From an uncultured Peptoniphilus sp. (GTDB lineage Bacteria; Bacillota; Clostridia; Tissierellales; Peptoniphilaceae), in assembly GCF_946998875.1 (NCBI RefSeq), contig NZ_CAMQAY010000009.1, positions 1 to 47,991 on the forward strand: 47,991 nucleotides of DNA, in the 5' to 3' direction. The translations under genes and the position numbers were made by a program. Below are positions 7,859-16,811 of the stretch, in pieces. Under the pieces are notes generated by a model that searched no databases, had not been told where the DNA came from, and worked only from the letters and a program-made list of their open reading frames with translations. Numbering within the stretch: position 1 is the first letter of the stretch; every line of letters begins with the position of its first letter.

Positions 7859-8401
7859 TCACCATCTCTTTAAGTCTCTTTCAATTTCTTCGTAATTTGG
7901 CATATACTTTTTGCACTCTTCTTTAAATTTCTTGTCGTGGTAAAAATATTTGAGGTGGACAAGTTCGTGAAGGACCACTGCCTCGATCTCTTCTCTAGGT
8001 CTTTCTGCCAGATAAAGATTTATCTTTATGGCGCCACTTTGTGGGTAACAAGTGCCCCATCTCACCTTCATCTTTCTTATCTCAACAGATTTTGGCGAAA
8101 GCCCCGTAAGGTTTTCGTATTTTTCAAAAATTTCATCTAAAGCTTTTTTCAGTTCAGATCTATAAATTTTTTCAAGTTCTTTTTCTGATGTTATTTCTAA
8201 TTTTTCGCCAAACAAGTGATTTTTGTATCGTCTTTTTCTTAGGTCTTCTTCTTTTAGTCTTTCAATAATGTCCAAATTGTTTTCTACAATTCTCTTTATT
8301 TCTCTTTCACTTGTTCTAAGTGGTGCCGACACCTTTATTATACCATCTTCTACCTTTATTCGAAGGTTTTTTACCTTTTTTCTATATATTTCTATATTCA
8401 T
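7859..8401 (-). CDS. YgjP-like M48-type metallopeptidase domain protein
   Basis: 180-residue protein of the DUF45/YgjP group. Zinc motif HELVHL at residues 145-150 (His145, Glu146, His149) and third ligand candidate His155 in FYHDKKF, preceded by the family signature RKMKVRWGTC (residues 109-118). This SprT-like arrangement suggests a cytosolic zinc protease, possibly acting on protein-DNA conjugates; the role is inferred. Only one base separates it from the end of cls, indicating one transcript. Confidence 0.85.
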   Translation of the reverse strand: MNIEIYRKKVKNLRIKVEDGIIKVSAPLRTSEREIKRIVENNLDIIERLKEEDLRKRRYKNHLFGEKLEITSEKELEKIYRSELKKALDEIFEKYENLTGLSPKSVEIRKMKVRWGTCYPQSGAIKINLYLAERPREEIEAVVLHELVHLKYFYHDKKFKEECKKYMPNYEEIERDLKRW

Positions 8402-8402
8402 T

Positions 8403-9866
8403 TTATAAAAGTGGTGACAATAGTCTTGAGATTGACTCCCTAAATTTTGTAAACTTAGACCTATTGTTGTAGATTTCTGGAGTTATTTCTGTGCAGGACT
8501 TTAAGTCCTCTTTAAAGTCTTCCTTTAGTTTTTTATTTATCTCTTCATCATATATAAAGGCATTTACTTCGAAGTTTAATTCAAAAGATCTTATGTCGAA
8601 GTTTGCTGTTCCAACACTGGATAGGTAGTCGTCTGATATTACTATTTTTGTGTGGAGAAAGCCGCCTTCATATTGATATACATGAGCGCCCCACTTTAAA
8701 AGTTCTCCCATAAAGGAAAGGGATGCCCAGTGAACAAAGACATGGTCTCTCTTTTTTGGAAACATCAAGTTAACTTCAACTCCAGATAGGGCTGCAACCT
8801 TTAAGGCCTTTAAAAGTCCTTCATCTGGCACGAAGTAAGGTGTTTGAATGTATAATTCTTTTCTTGCAGATGTTATAAGTTTTTCGTATCCATTTCTTAT
8901 GGAGTCTGCCTTGGTGTCTGGTCCACTTGTGACAATATTTATGTCAACCCCATCTTCTATTTCAGGGAAAAGCTCTGTAGTAAATCCCTTAGTGTAATCC
9001 TCAGATGCAAATTTGAAGTCCAAGAAAAATCTCCAGGAAAGTCCATTAACTGCTGGCCCCACAATTCTAAGATGAGTATCTCTCCAAAAGCCCATAGGCC
9101 CTTTGGATACATATTCATCGCCTACATTAAAGCCACCAACATAGCCAATTCTCTTGTCTATTACTACAATTTTTCTGTGGTTTCTATAGTTGATGTGGGT
9201 GTTTATTTTTGAGATAAGTCCTGGGAAGAAGATGCCAAATTTTACTCCAGCTTCTTTTAACTCTCTTCTATGTCTAAGAGTCATCTTCCTAATACCCATT
9301 CCATCAATTAATAGGTAGACATCAATACCTTCTCTTGCCTTTTCTTTTAAAATATTTGTAAATTCAGTAGAAAGTTCGTCAGATTTATAAATGTAGTACT
9401 GCACATAAATTGTGTGCTTTGCCTGTCTTAAATCGGCAAATAAATCTTCAAACTTGCTTTCACCCTCGTTATAGACCTTGACCCTGTTGTTAGTATAGAG
9501 AATTTCATCCTCGGCACGATTAAACATCTCTACCATGTCAAGATGATTTTTTGTCCTATCATTGGAATAGACAAATTCACCCTTTTCAATTTGTTTAAGC
9601 TGATACTCAGATTCCTTTTCGAGAATCATGTCGGCTCTATTTTTGCCGTCAAATATTCTGGACTTTGATATATCCTGACCTATAAAAAGGTAGAGGATAA
9701 ATCCAACTACTGGCAAAAAATTTATAGCCATTACCCATAATAGTGTAGAAACTGGCTTTTTGTTGTCGTAGAGGATAATAAATCCTGAAATTAATACATT
9801 TGCTACAAATAGGAAGGAATAAACTTGGGCAAAGTTTTTAAACATTCCAAAATAGGCATTAAACAT
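8403..9866 (-). CDS. cls: Cardiolipin synthase (phospholipase D family)
   Basis: 487 residues; makes cardiolipin from two phosphatidylglycerol molecules at the membrane. Two N-terminal membrane helices (about residues 12-33 and 40-62) then two PLD domains with HKD motifs: His230-x-Lys232-x4-Asp237 (NHRKIVVID, followed by GYVGGFN) and His405-x-Lys407-x4-Asp412 (HTKIVISD, followed by SSVGTANFD). Length is usual for bacterial Cls. 22 bases downstream of typA, upstream of the metallopeptidase gene. Confidence 0.95.
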   Translation of the reverse strand: MFNAYFGMFKNFAQVYSFLFVANVLISGFIILYDNKKPVSTLLWVMAINFLPVVGFILYLFIGQDISKSRIFDGKNRADMILEKESEYQLKQIEKGEFVYSNDRTKNHLDMVEMFNRAEDEILYTNNRVKVYNEGESKFEDLFADLRQAKHTIYVQYYIYKSDELSTEFTNILKEKAREGIDVYLLIDGMGIRKMTLRHRRELKEAGVKFGIFFPGLISKINTHINYRNHRKIVVIDKRIGYVGGFNVGDEYVSKGPMGFWRDTHLRIVGPAVNGLSWRFFLDFKFASEDYTKGFTTELFPEIEDGVDINIVTSGPDTKADSIRNGYEKLITSARKELYIQTPYFVPDEGLLKALKVAALSGVEVNLMFPKKRDHVFVHWASLSFMGELLKWGAHVYQYEGGFLHTKIVISDDYLSSVGTANFDIRSFELNFEVNAFIYDEEINKKLKEDFKEDLKSCTEITPEIYNNRSKFTKFRESISRLLSPLL

Positions 9867-9888
9867 GGAACACCTCTGTTATTTTTTA

Positions 9889-11712
9889 TTATTTGTTTTT
9901 CTTTGATTTATACCTTTGTTGTGAATCTAAAATTTTCTTTCTAAGTCTAAATTCACTTGGAGTAATTTCTATAAGTTCATCGTCTTCAATAAATTCAAGA
10001 GCTTCTTCAAGACTCATCTTCTTTACTGGAGAAAGTCTAAGAGCATCGTCTGAACCTGAAGCTCTGACATTAGTTTGCTTCTTTGCCTTTGTTACAGAAA
10101 CTTCGATTTCAACTCCCTTTGGAGATTCACCTACAACTTGACCTTCGTAGACATCTTCCCCTGGTTCAACAAAGAGAGTTCCTCTCTCTTGTGCATTGTT
10201 AAGTCCATAAGTTGATGCAACGCCTGTGTCAAAGGAAACTATAGAAGCATTAACTCTTCTTGGGATTTCACCCTTGTATGGCACATAGGATTCGAAAATT
10301 GAATTTAAAATTCCGCTTCCCTTTGTGTCAGTCATAAATTCAGTTCTGTAACCAATAAGTCCCCTTGAAGGAATTATAAATTCAAGCCTTTGGTAACCGC
10401 CATTCGGCTCAATAATATTAACAAGTTCGCCCTTTCTTCTGCCAAGTTTTTCTATGACAGAACCTGCGTAAACACTGTCAACATCAATTGTAACTCTTTC
10501 AGTTGGCTCAAGTCTTTTGCCATTTTCATCAAACTTGTATAGAACTTGTGGCTTAGAAACTTGGAATTCGTAGCCTTCACGCCTCATGTTTTCAATTAAT
10601 ACAGAAAGGTGAAGTTCTCCTCTACCAGATACCTTAAAGGAATCAGTAGTGTCAGTTTCTTCAACTCTTAGTCCAACATCAGTTTGTAATTCTCTATTAA
10701 GTCTTGCTTTAATTTGTCTTGATGTCAAGAACTTGCCAACTCTACCTGCAAAAGGTGAATCATTTACAGAAAAGTTCATGGAAATTGTTGGCTCAGAAAT
10801 TTTTACAAATTCAAGACCTTCAGTGTCTTCAGTTGATGTAATAGTATCGCCAATGTTGATGTCTTCGATGCCTGTAACAGCAACAATAGATCCTGATCTT
10901 GATGAGTCAACTTCAACCCTATTAAGACCTTCAAATTCATAAATTTGTGCAATTTTAATATTTTCTTTAAAGTCAGGTTTTAATTTATTAACTCTTACAA
11001 GTTTGTCATTTTCTTGAATAATACCTTGTTCAATTTTTCCAATACCAATTCTTCCAACATATTCGTTGTAGTCAATAGTTGAAATCAAAAGTTTAAAAGG
11101 TTCGTCGTCTCTATTTTCTGGTGCAGGGATGTACTTAATAATAGTTTCAAAAAGTGGATCCATGGATTCCATCTTATCATCTAAATCAAGGGCAGCTATA
11201 CCTTGTTTTGCTGATGCAAAGACAAAAGGACATTCCAAAATTTCATCGTCTGCGCCAAGTTCAATAAATAAATCGAGAACTTCGTCTACAACTTCAAGAG
11301 GTCTGGCTTCTGGTCTGTCTACCTTATTTATGCAGACAATAACTGGAAGGTTTAGCTCAAAAGATTTTTTCAAAACAAATTTTGTTTGAGGCATTGGACC
11401 TTCAAAGGCATCAACTAGTAGTACAACGCCATTTACCATTTTAAGCACACGTTCAACTTCTCCTCCGAAGTCAGCGTGTCCTGGTGTGTCAATGATATTG
11501 ATTTTTACACCATTGTGGTTTACGGCAGTGTTTTTGGAAAGAATTGTAATACCTCTTTCTCTTTCAATGTCGTTGGAGTCCATAACTCTCTCGTTAACTT
11601 GTTGATTATCTCTAAAAATACCTGATTGTCTAAGTAGTGCATCTACAAGTGTAGTCTTGCCATGATCGACATGGGCAATTATTGCTATATTTCTAATATC
11701 TTCTCTTTTCAA
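9889..11712 (-). CDS. typA: Ribosome-associated GTPase TypA/BipA
   Basis: 607-residue translational GTPase involved in 50S assembly and stress/low-temperature growth. G1 AHVDHGKTTL (residues 14-23), switch region RERGITI, G3 DTPGH, G4 NKVD, then EF-G-like domains and the BipA-specific C-terminal domain (GSGILNSIFESY, RGTLFVEPGEDVYEGQ). The start is TTG at 11710-11712 (MKREDIRNIAII), with GAGATGAT a few bases before; no ATG is available in frame. Head of a typA-cls-metallopeptidase-small protein operon. Confidence 0.96.
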   Translation of the reverse strand: MKREDIRNIAIIAHVDHGKTTLVDALLRQSGIFRDNQQVNERVMDSNDIERERGITILSKNTAVNHNGVKINIIDTPGHADFGGEVERVLKMVNGVVLLVDAFEGPMPQTKFVLKKSFELNLPVIVCINKVDRPEARPLEVVDEVLDLFIELGADDEILECPFVFASAKQGIAALDLDDKMESMDPLFETIIKYIPAPENRDDEPFKLLISTIDYNEYVGRIGIGKIEQGIIQENDKLVRVNKLKPDFKENIKIAQIYEFEGLNRVEVDSSRSGSIVAVTGIEDINIGDTITSTEDTEGLEFVKISEPTISMNFSVNDSPFAGRVGKFLTSRQIKARLNRELQTDVGLRVEETDTTDSFKVSGRGELHLSVLIENMRREGYEFQVSKPQVLYKFDENGKRLEPTERVTIDVDSVYAGSVIEKLGRRKGELVNIIEPNGGYQRLEFIIPSRGLIGYRTEFMTDTKGSGILNSIFESYVPYKGEIPRRVNASIVSFDTGVASTYGLNNAQERGTLFVEPGEDVYEGQVVGESPKGVEIEVSVTKAKKQTNVRASGSDDALRLSPVKKMSLEEALEFIEDDELIEITPSEFRLRKKILDSQQRYKSKKNK

Positions 11713-11758
11713 AATATCATCTCATTTCTTCAAACTTCTATCCTATTTTAAGCTTAAA

Positions 11759-11785
11759 TAAAAAAAAGTGCAACATAAGTTGCAC
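11759..11785 (-). terminator. Terminator after the hisS repeat region
   Basis: GTGCAAC ATAA GTTGCAC (11768-11785), followed on the minus strand by at least eight T. Transcripts from hisS through both repeat copies should stop here, just before typA. Confidence 0.85.
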
Positions 11786-11821
11786 GATTTCTTGTATTTT
11801 TTAAGCTTTTCTTCAAAAAAT

Positions 11822-11968
11822 TTTAATGCTAATGACAATCGTGACGAGTCACGATTGGACTGGTCTTCACTACGAAGACAACCGAAGGGAAGTTTGAGTA
11901 GATGAAGAACCTTATGCAGCGACTGTAGAAAAAGCGACCGAATAGGAAGCTTTTTCAAAGGAGTCGCA
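11822..11968 (-). repeat. Structured repeat element, copy A (147 bp)
   Basis: First of two copies (other at 12037-12184). Right-hand 50 bases (from GCGACTGTAG to AGTCGCA) and left-hand 36 bases (TTTAATGCTAATG to CACGATTG) are identical between copies; the 61-base middle is different. Internal pairings on the minus strand: TGCGACT...AGTCGC(A) enclosing GAAAAAGC...GCTTTTTC; GTCTTC-GTAGT-GAAGAC; and the perfect dyad CAATCGTGAC-TC-GTCACGATTG. It lies between a duplicated hisS tail and a terminator. No protein-coding pattern. I do not know a named family. Confidence 0.8.
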
Positions 11969-11969
11969 A

Positions 11970-12041
11970 TTATTTACTAAATTTTTCTACTAGTTCATCA
12001 AAGGTTACTTCTTCTTGATCTCCACTTCTCATATTCTTTAA
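11970..12041 (-). pseudogene. Duplicated 3' tail of hisS (23 codons plus stop)
   Basis: The 72 bases match the end of hisS at 63 of 72 positions by hand alignment; the encoded tail LKNMRSGDQEEVTFDELVEK-FSK differs from the real hisS end only in the last two residues (FKR). Most of the differences are silent third-base changes, so this looks like a tail that evolved as coding sequence in another allele, not as a decaying copy. It sits between repeat copies A and B and, like the real tail, is followed at once by the repeat. Confidence 0.85.
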
Positions 12042-12184
12042 TGCTAATGACAATCGTGACGAGTCACGATTGAAATGTTCTTCACAGTGAAGCCGAGCCA
12101 TGCGAAGGCTGAACTGATGAAGAAGCTTATGCATGCGACTGTAGAAAAAGCGACCGAATAGGAAGCTTTTTCAAAGGAGTCGCA
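12037..12184 (-). repeat. Structured repeat element, copy B (148 bp)
   Basis: Second copy of the element; it begins on the minus strand directly after the hisS stop codon TGA (12185-12187). Ends identical to copy A; middle differs but again makes hairpins: AGCC-TTCGCAT-GGCT and CTTCA-CTG-TGAAG. The dyad CAATCGTGAC/GTCACGATTG and the nested GCGACT/AGTCGC, GAAAAAGC/GCTTTTTC stems are conserved. Its far end overlaps the TTTAA with which the duplicated hisS tail begins. Confidence 0.8.
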
Positions 12185-13492
12185 TCATCTCTTGAATTTT
12201 TCTACTAATTCATCAAAAGTTACTTCCTCTTGATCTCCACTTCTCATATTCTTCAAAGAATATTTTCTGCTCTTGACTTCTTCTTCACCAAGGACAATTA
12301 CATAGTCTACCTTAGTTTGATCTGCATACTTAAATTTTTTCTTTAACTTGGCAAATTCAGTGTAGACAGAAACCCTTACTCCCTTTTCCCTAAGTTCACT
12401 TAAAAGTTTTATGCCGTCGTGTAGACAGTCGTCCATTGGTATAATCAACAAATCAACAAGAGATTTTTCTTCACTAGAAATAATCTTTGCTTCATTTAAT
12501 TGATAGAAAAGTCTTGAAAGTCCAATGGAAATTCCAACGCCTGGAAGAACTTTATCTGTGTAATAACTTGCAAGGTCTTCGTATCTTCCGCCAGAACAAA
12601 CTGATCCAATATTTGGATAATTATCAAGGGTAGTTTCATAAACTGTGCCTGTGTAATAATCTAGTCCTCTTGCAATTTTTAAATCAATATCAAAACAATT
12701 TTCGTCTATGCCAAAATCCCTCATGTAGCCTACAACTTGAGTTATTTCGTCAAGTCCTTCAAGGAAAACTTCATTTTCAATTTTAAGATCATTTAGGGCC
12801 TTAATAATTTCATCTGTGCTGCCCTTGATTTTAATAAATTCAAGAATCTTTTCGCCAGCTTCTTTTGTAACGCCAAGTTCAGAAAGCTCAGACAAGACAT
12901 TTTCTTCGCCAATTTTGTCGATTTTATCTACAGTTCTCAAAACATTCATTGAATCTTCAATGCCAAGAGAGCCGAAGAATCCCTTTAAAATTTTTCTATT
13001 GTTTAGGTGAATTGTAAAATCTGTAAAGCCTAAATCTTTAAATGTGTGATAAATTACAACTGGAAATTCTGCGTCATTTACAAGAGATAATTCCCCCATG
13101 CCGATTGTGTCGATGTCGCATTGATAAAACTCTCTAAAGCGACCTTTTTGAGCTTTTTCGCCCCTATAGACCTTTCCTATTTGATATCTCTTAAAAGGGA
13201 AGGACAAATCATTCATGTGCTCTACAGTGTATCTTGCTAGAGGAACTGTTAAGTCAAATCTAAGGGACATGTCTGTGTCGCCCTTAGAAAATCTGTAAAT
13301 TTGCTTTTCAGTTTCTCCGCCGCCCTTTGCGAGTAGCACTTCAGATTTTTCTATAACTGGTGTATCTATTGGCAAGAAACCATGTTTTTCAAAATTGTCT
13401 CTAATTATATCTCTCATCTCGTTAAAGAGAATTTGTTCCTTTGGTAGCAGTTCCATAAATCCTGGAAGAGTTGAAGGTTTCACTATACTCAT
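12185..13492 (-). CDS. hisS: Histidyl-tRNA synthetase
   Basis: 435-residue class II synthetase charging tRNA-His in the cytosol. Motif 2 around YQIGKVYRGEKAQKGRFREFYQCD, the His-specific ARGLDYYTGTVYE (histidine A), and motif 3 GVGISIGLSRL are all seen, followed by the anticodon-binding domain. Start ATG at 13490-13492 with AGGAGTGATATC upstream. No T-box was found upstream. The stop codon touches a 148-bp repeat, and a second copy of the last 23 codons lies beyond it (see 11970-12041), so the 3' end has been replaced or duplicated. Confidence 0.97.
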   Translation of the reverse strand: MSIVKPSTLPGFMELLPKEQILFNEMRDIIRDNFEKHGFLPIDTPVIEKSEVLLAKGGGETEKQIYRFSKGDTDMSLRFDLTVPLARYTVEHMNDLSFPFKRYQIGKVYRGEKAQKGRFREFYQCDIDTIGMGELSLVNDAEFPVVIYHTFKDLGFTDFTIHLNNRKILKGFFGSLGIEDSMNVLRTVDKIDKIGEENVLSELSELGVTKEAGEKILEFIKIKGSTDEIIKALNDLKIENEVFLEGLDEITQVVGYMRDFGIDENCFDIDLKIARGLDYYTGTVYETTLDNYPNIGSVCSGGRYEDLASYYTDKVLPGVGISIGLSRLFYQLNEAKIISSEEKSLVDLLIIPMDDCLHDGIKLLSELREKGVRVSVYTEFAKLKKKFKYADQTKVDYVIVLGEEEVKSRKYSLKNMRSGDQEEVTFDELVEKFKR

Positions 13493-13657
13493 GATATCAC
13501 TCCTATTTTTTATAATTTATAATTTCTTATTGATTTTATTTTATCACATAATCTTTACTTTTTGTACTTTTGTCTAGTATTAAAGGAAAGTATTTTTTCT
13601 TGCACTTAGCTTATAAATTCAAACTTTAAAAAATTTTTAGTAATTTCATTAATTTTT

Positions 13658-13734
13658 TTGACTCTAGTTCTTTTTTATTTTATAATTACAAAGTTGAGAA
13701 TAATATTCATTATGGTCTCAATGAATTTTTTTTT
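13658..13734 (+). promoter_or_regulatory. gltS promoter and leader hairpin
   Basis: Near-consensus promoter TTGACT (13658-13663), 17 bases, TATAAT (13681-13686). The short leader forms TTGAGA-ATAAT...ATTAT-GG-TCTCAA (13694-13721) followed by TGAA and nine T, then the ribosome site GGGAGG (13735-13740). The hairpin plus T-run looks like an intrinsic terminator inside the leader, so attenuation is possible; no ligand or antiterminator could be identified. Confidence 0.6.
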
Positions 13735-13746
13735 GGGAGGAAAAAA

Positions 13747-14970
13747 ATGGAAAGAATAAATGTAGAATTTGGAATGTTCGAAGTTTTACTTCTTGCTATA
13801 CTTGGTATTTATCTAGGAGATTTTCTAAGAAAGAAATTCCCTATTCTTGTTAAATATTGCTTGCCATCAGCAGTAGTTGGAGGAACCATAATTTCAATAA
13901 TTACAATGATCTTATACTATGCAGGAATTATAGAGCCAGACTTCGACTTTAAAACTGTTAACACTTTATTTTATTGCTTATTTTTTGCTGCAAGTGGTGC
14001 AGCAGCCAGCCTTTCACTTTTAAAGCAAGGTGGAAAACTGGTAGTTATATTTGCTTTTTTGGCAGCCTTACTTGCCATTTGTCAAAACACTGTAGCTCTT
14101 GGAGTAGGTCATTTACTTCATGTTCATCCACTTATCTCTATGATGACTGGCTCAATACCTATGACTGGTGGTCATGGAAACGCAGCAAGTTTTGCGCCAA
14201 TAGCTATTAAGGCAGGACAAAAAGCTGCTATGGAAGTTGCAATTGCATCTGCTACCTTTGGACTTATTGCCGGTTCACTAATTGGTGGACCTTACGGTAA
14301 CTTTATAGTAAAAAGATTTGGCTTTCAAAATCCAGAACTAGACAATAAGCAAAACACAATAGTTGACACTGCAAAAACTGTTATGATGAACAAAAATAAT
14401 GTAATCTCAGCAGTAAATATGCTAGTTCTTGCCTGTGGTATTGGTGAATTATTTTTCTTAGTATGGCAACACTATGACATTAATATTCCAATTCATGTAA
14501 ACTGTATGCTTGGCGGTATTATAGTGAGAGTCTTCTTAGACAAAACTGGCAGAGCAAAGGACTCTCTATTAGAGGCAATTGACACAGTGGGAGACTTTTC
14601 CCTTGCACTCTTTGTTTCAATGTCAATTGTAACAATGAAATTGTGGCAACTTGCAGACCTAGGACCTCAACTTATTGTGCTTCTTCTTGCTCAAATTGTT
14701 CTTGTACTAGTATTCACTTACTTCTTAACTTTTAGACTTCTAGGCAAGAATTACGACTCAGCAGTAATGGCAGTAGGTCACCTTGGTTTCTCTACAGGTG
14801 CCGTACCAGTTTCAATGACTACAATGAAGACTGTATGTGACAAGTACAGATACTCAAAGCTTGCCTTCTTCGTTGTGCCAGTAATTGGTGGATTTATTTC
14901 AAATCTTACAAATGCCTTTATTATTACAACCTTCTTGGATATAGCAACAAAAATGGGCGCAGGTATGTAA
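13747..14970 (+). CDS. gltS: Sodium/glutamate symporter GltS
   Basis: 407 residues with about ten membrane helices, imports L-glutamate with Na+. GltS family features: N-terminal LLLAILGIYLGDFLRKKFP, the first reentrant region SIPMTGGHGNAASFAP, the repeat-2 equivalent GHLGFSTGAVPVSMTTM, and a central cytoplasmic linker about 195-215. Length matches E. coli GltS (401). It supplies the substrate of the fermentation genes at 30-39 kb, though it is transcribed alone, behind a strong promoter. Confidence 0.95.
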   Translation: MERINVEFGMFEVLLLAILGIYLGDFLRKKFPILVKYCLPSAVVGGTIISIITMILYYAGIIEPDFDFKTVNTLFYCLFFAASGAAASLSLLKQGGKLVVIFAFLAALLAICQNTVALGVGHLLHVHPLISMMTGSIPMTGGHGNAASFAPIAIKAGQKAAMEVAIASATFGLIAGSLIGGPYGNFIVKRFGFQNPELDNKQNTIVDTAKTVMMNKNNVISAVNMLVLACGIGELFFLVWQHYDINIPIHVNCMLGGIIVRVFLDKTGRAKDSLLEAIDTVGDFSLALFVSMSIVTMKLWQLADLGPQLIVLLLAQIVLVLVFTYFLTFRLLGKNYDSAVMAVGHLGFSTGAVPVSMTTMKTVCDKYRYSKLAFFVVPVIGGFISNLTNAFIITTFLDIATKMGAGM

Positions 14971-14996
14971 AATTTAATAAAAATTTTGAAGATTTT

Positions 14997-15034
14997 AAAA
15001 GGGCTATAGTTTTTACCATAGCCCTTTTTTTAAT
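14997..15034. terminator. Terminator between gltS and the aldehyde dehydrogenase gene
   Basis: GGGCTATAGT-TTTT-ACCATAGCCC with T7 to the right and AAAA to the left; likely to serve both converging genes. Confidence 0.88.
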
Positions 15035-15055
15035 TATTCTATTTTATTCTTATTT

Positions 15056-16540
15056 TTAGTATAGTCCTGATGGTTTTTCAGAAGTGTTTATAAAAATATT
15101 TTTAACTTGTGAATATGCATCAAGCATCATCTTGTGGTTTTCTCTACCTATACCAGATGTCTTATAGCCGCCGAAAGGTGCTCCTGCAGGAAGTTGGTTA
15201 TAAGTGTTAACCCACATTCTTCCAGTTTCAACGCCTCTTGCAACTCTTATTGCCTTATTGATGTCCCTTGTCCAAACAGCGCCTGCTAGACCATAGTCAG
15301 AGTCGTTTGCCATTTTTATAACATCTTCTTCGTCTTTAAATTTTATTACAACAGCAACTGGTCCAAAGATTTCATCTCTTGCAACTTTCATCTTGTTGTC
15401 TACATCTGTGATAAGAGTTGGCATTGTGAAGTAGCCATTTTCTGTGCCATTCTTTGTAGCTTTTTCGCCACCAACGGCAATTGTCGCTCCTTCTTTTTTA
15501 GCGATTTCTACATAGCCAAGAACTTTTTCAGTTTGTGATCTATTTACTTGGGCACCAACTTGAGTGTCTTCTTCCCAAGGAAGTCCAACTTTAATGCCTG
15601 CAAATTTTTTAATTGCCTTTTCTATAAATTCATCGTAAATGTCTTCTTGAACGAAAACTCTTGAGCCAGCGCAGCATACTTGACCTTGGTTAAACAAAAT
15701 TCCCATAGCAAGTCCATCTAGGGCAAGTTCCATGTCGCAGTCGTCAAAGAAAATATTTGCTGACTTTCCGCCAAGTTCTAGTGTAGCAGGAATTAATTTG
15801 TTTGCTGCAGCCTTTGCAATTTTGTAGCCAACTTCAGTTGAGCCAGTGAAGGCAAGTTTTGATAGACCTTCATGGTGTTGTAAATATTCACCAGATTTTG
15901 AGCCAGAGCCAGTTACTACATTTACTACTCCCTTTGGCACTACATCTTTAATTAACTTCATTAGTTCAAGAAGTGATAGTGAAGTAGTTGAAGATGGTTT
16001 AATTACAACAGCATCGCCTGCTGCTAGAGCTGGTGATAATTTCCATGCTGCCATTAAGAATGGGAAGTTCCATGGAATAATTTGACCAACAACTCCAAGA
16101 GGTTCACGAAGAACAATTGATAAAGTGTTTTCGTCAATGGCATTGGCAGTGCCTTCTTCAGCTAAAATTGCTCCTGCAAAGTATCTAAAGTGTTCAGATG
16201 CTAGAGGAATATCAACATTTCTTGTTTCTCTAATTGGCTTGCCATTGTCTAGAGTTTCTACCATGGCAAGGTGTTCAGCATTTTCGTCAATTATGTCGGC
16301 AATTTTATTTAAAATTTTTGCCCTTTCATATCTATTTGTCCTCTTGTACTCATTAAAGCCTTCCCAAGCAGCCTCAACAGCTCTATCAACATCTTTTTCA
16401 GATGCTTGTGTAATCTTTGCTAAAAGTTCTCCATCGGCTGGGCAATAAACATCAAGTGTTTCGCCACTTTCGCCTTCAACAAATTCTCCGCCAATAAATA
16501 GGCCGTATTTTTTATCAAAATTAATTTTTGGTTTTGTCAT
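15056..16540 (-). CDS. NAD(P)-dependent aldehyde dehydrogenase
   Basis: 494 residues, ALDH superfamily, oxidises aldehydes to acids in the cytosol. Catalytic Cys289 in NQGQVCCAGSR, general base Glu255 in LELGGKS, NAD loop FTGSTEVG (231-238), Asn157 in IIPWNFP. Overall closest in feel to acetaldehyde/ExaC-type enzymes (GGEFV...YCPADGELLAKI near the start). Substrate is not determinable. Monocistronic, ATG with AAGGAG upstream (16546-16551 region). No clear regulator adjacent. Confidence 0.9.
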   Translation of the reverse strand: MTKPKINFDKKYGLFIGGEFVEGESGETLDVYCPADGELLAKITQASEKDVDRAVEAAWEGFNEYKRTNRYERAKILNKIADIIDENAEHLAMVETLDNGKPIRETRNVDIPLASEHFRYFAGAILAEEGTANAIDENTLSIVLREPLGVVGQIIPWNFPFLMAAWKLSPALAAGDAVVIKPSSTTSLSLLELMKLIKDVVPKGVVNVVTGSGSKSGEYLQHHEGLSKLAFTGSTEVGYKIAKAAANKLIPATLELGGKSANIFFDDCDMELALDGLAMGILFNQGQVCCAGSRVFVQEDIYDEFIEKAIKKFAGIKVGLPWEEDTQVGAQVNRSQTEKVLGYVEIAKKEGATIAVGGEKATKNGTENGYFTMPTLITDVDNKMKVARDEIFGPVAVVIKFKDEEDVIKMANDSDYGLAGAVWTRDINKAIRVARGVETGRMWVNTYNQLPAGAPFGGYKTSGIGRENHKMMLDAYSQVKNIFINTSEKPSGLY

Positions 16541-16770
16541 ATTATACTCCTTATCTCAATTTAATACATCATAAAAAGCTTCTATATAAGAAATACCCCC
16601 GGTAATTTATTTAAAACCTATATTATTTTTTTAACAAAGTTTTACATAGTGGAAAATTATAATCCTTGCCTAAAATTTTGCCTTTACACAAATTTTTTCT
16701 ATCTCTTAATATTTTTGGACTTAAAAAATTATTTGGTCTCTAGAAATTTTATTGTCTCTAAAATTTTACA

Positions 16771-16800
16771 AAAAAAATAAAAGCCCTTTCGAGCTTTTAC
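16771..16800 (-). terminator. Terminator of the amino acid ABC operon
   Basis: Minus strand: AAAAGCTC-GAAA-GGGCTTTT (GNRA-type loop, one G-U pair) followed by ATTTTTTTT. Follows the ATPase gene. Confidence 0.85.
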
Positions 16801-16811
16801 CTTTAATAAAT

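Noticed and set aside
11743..11958. A 71-codon frame through repeat copy A
   Set aside because: It reads through hairpins and the terminator, has no ribosome site, and the corresponding frame in copy B is different; it is not a gene.
13493..13657. T-box leader for hisS
   Set aside because: The upstream region is short and AT-rich, without the T-box TGGNACCGCG sequence or a specifier stem.
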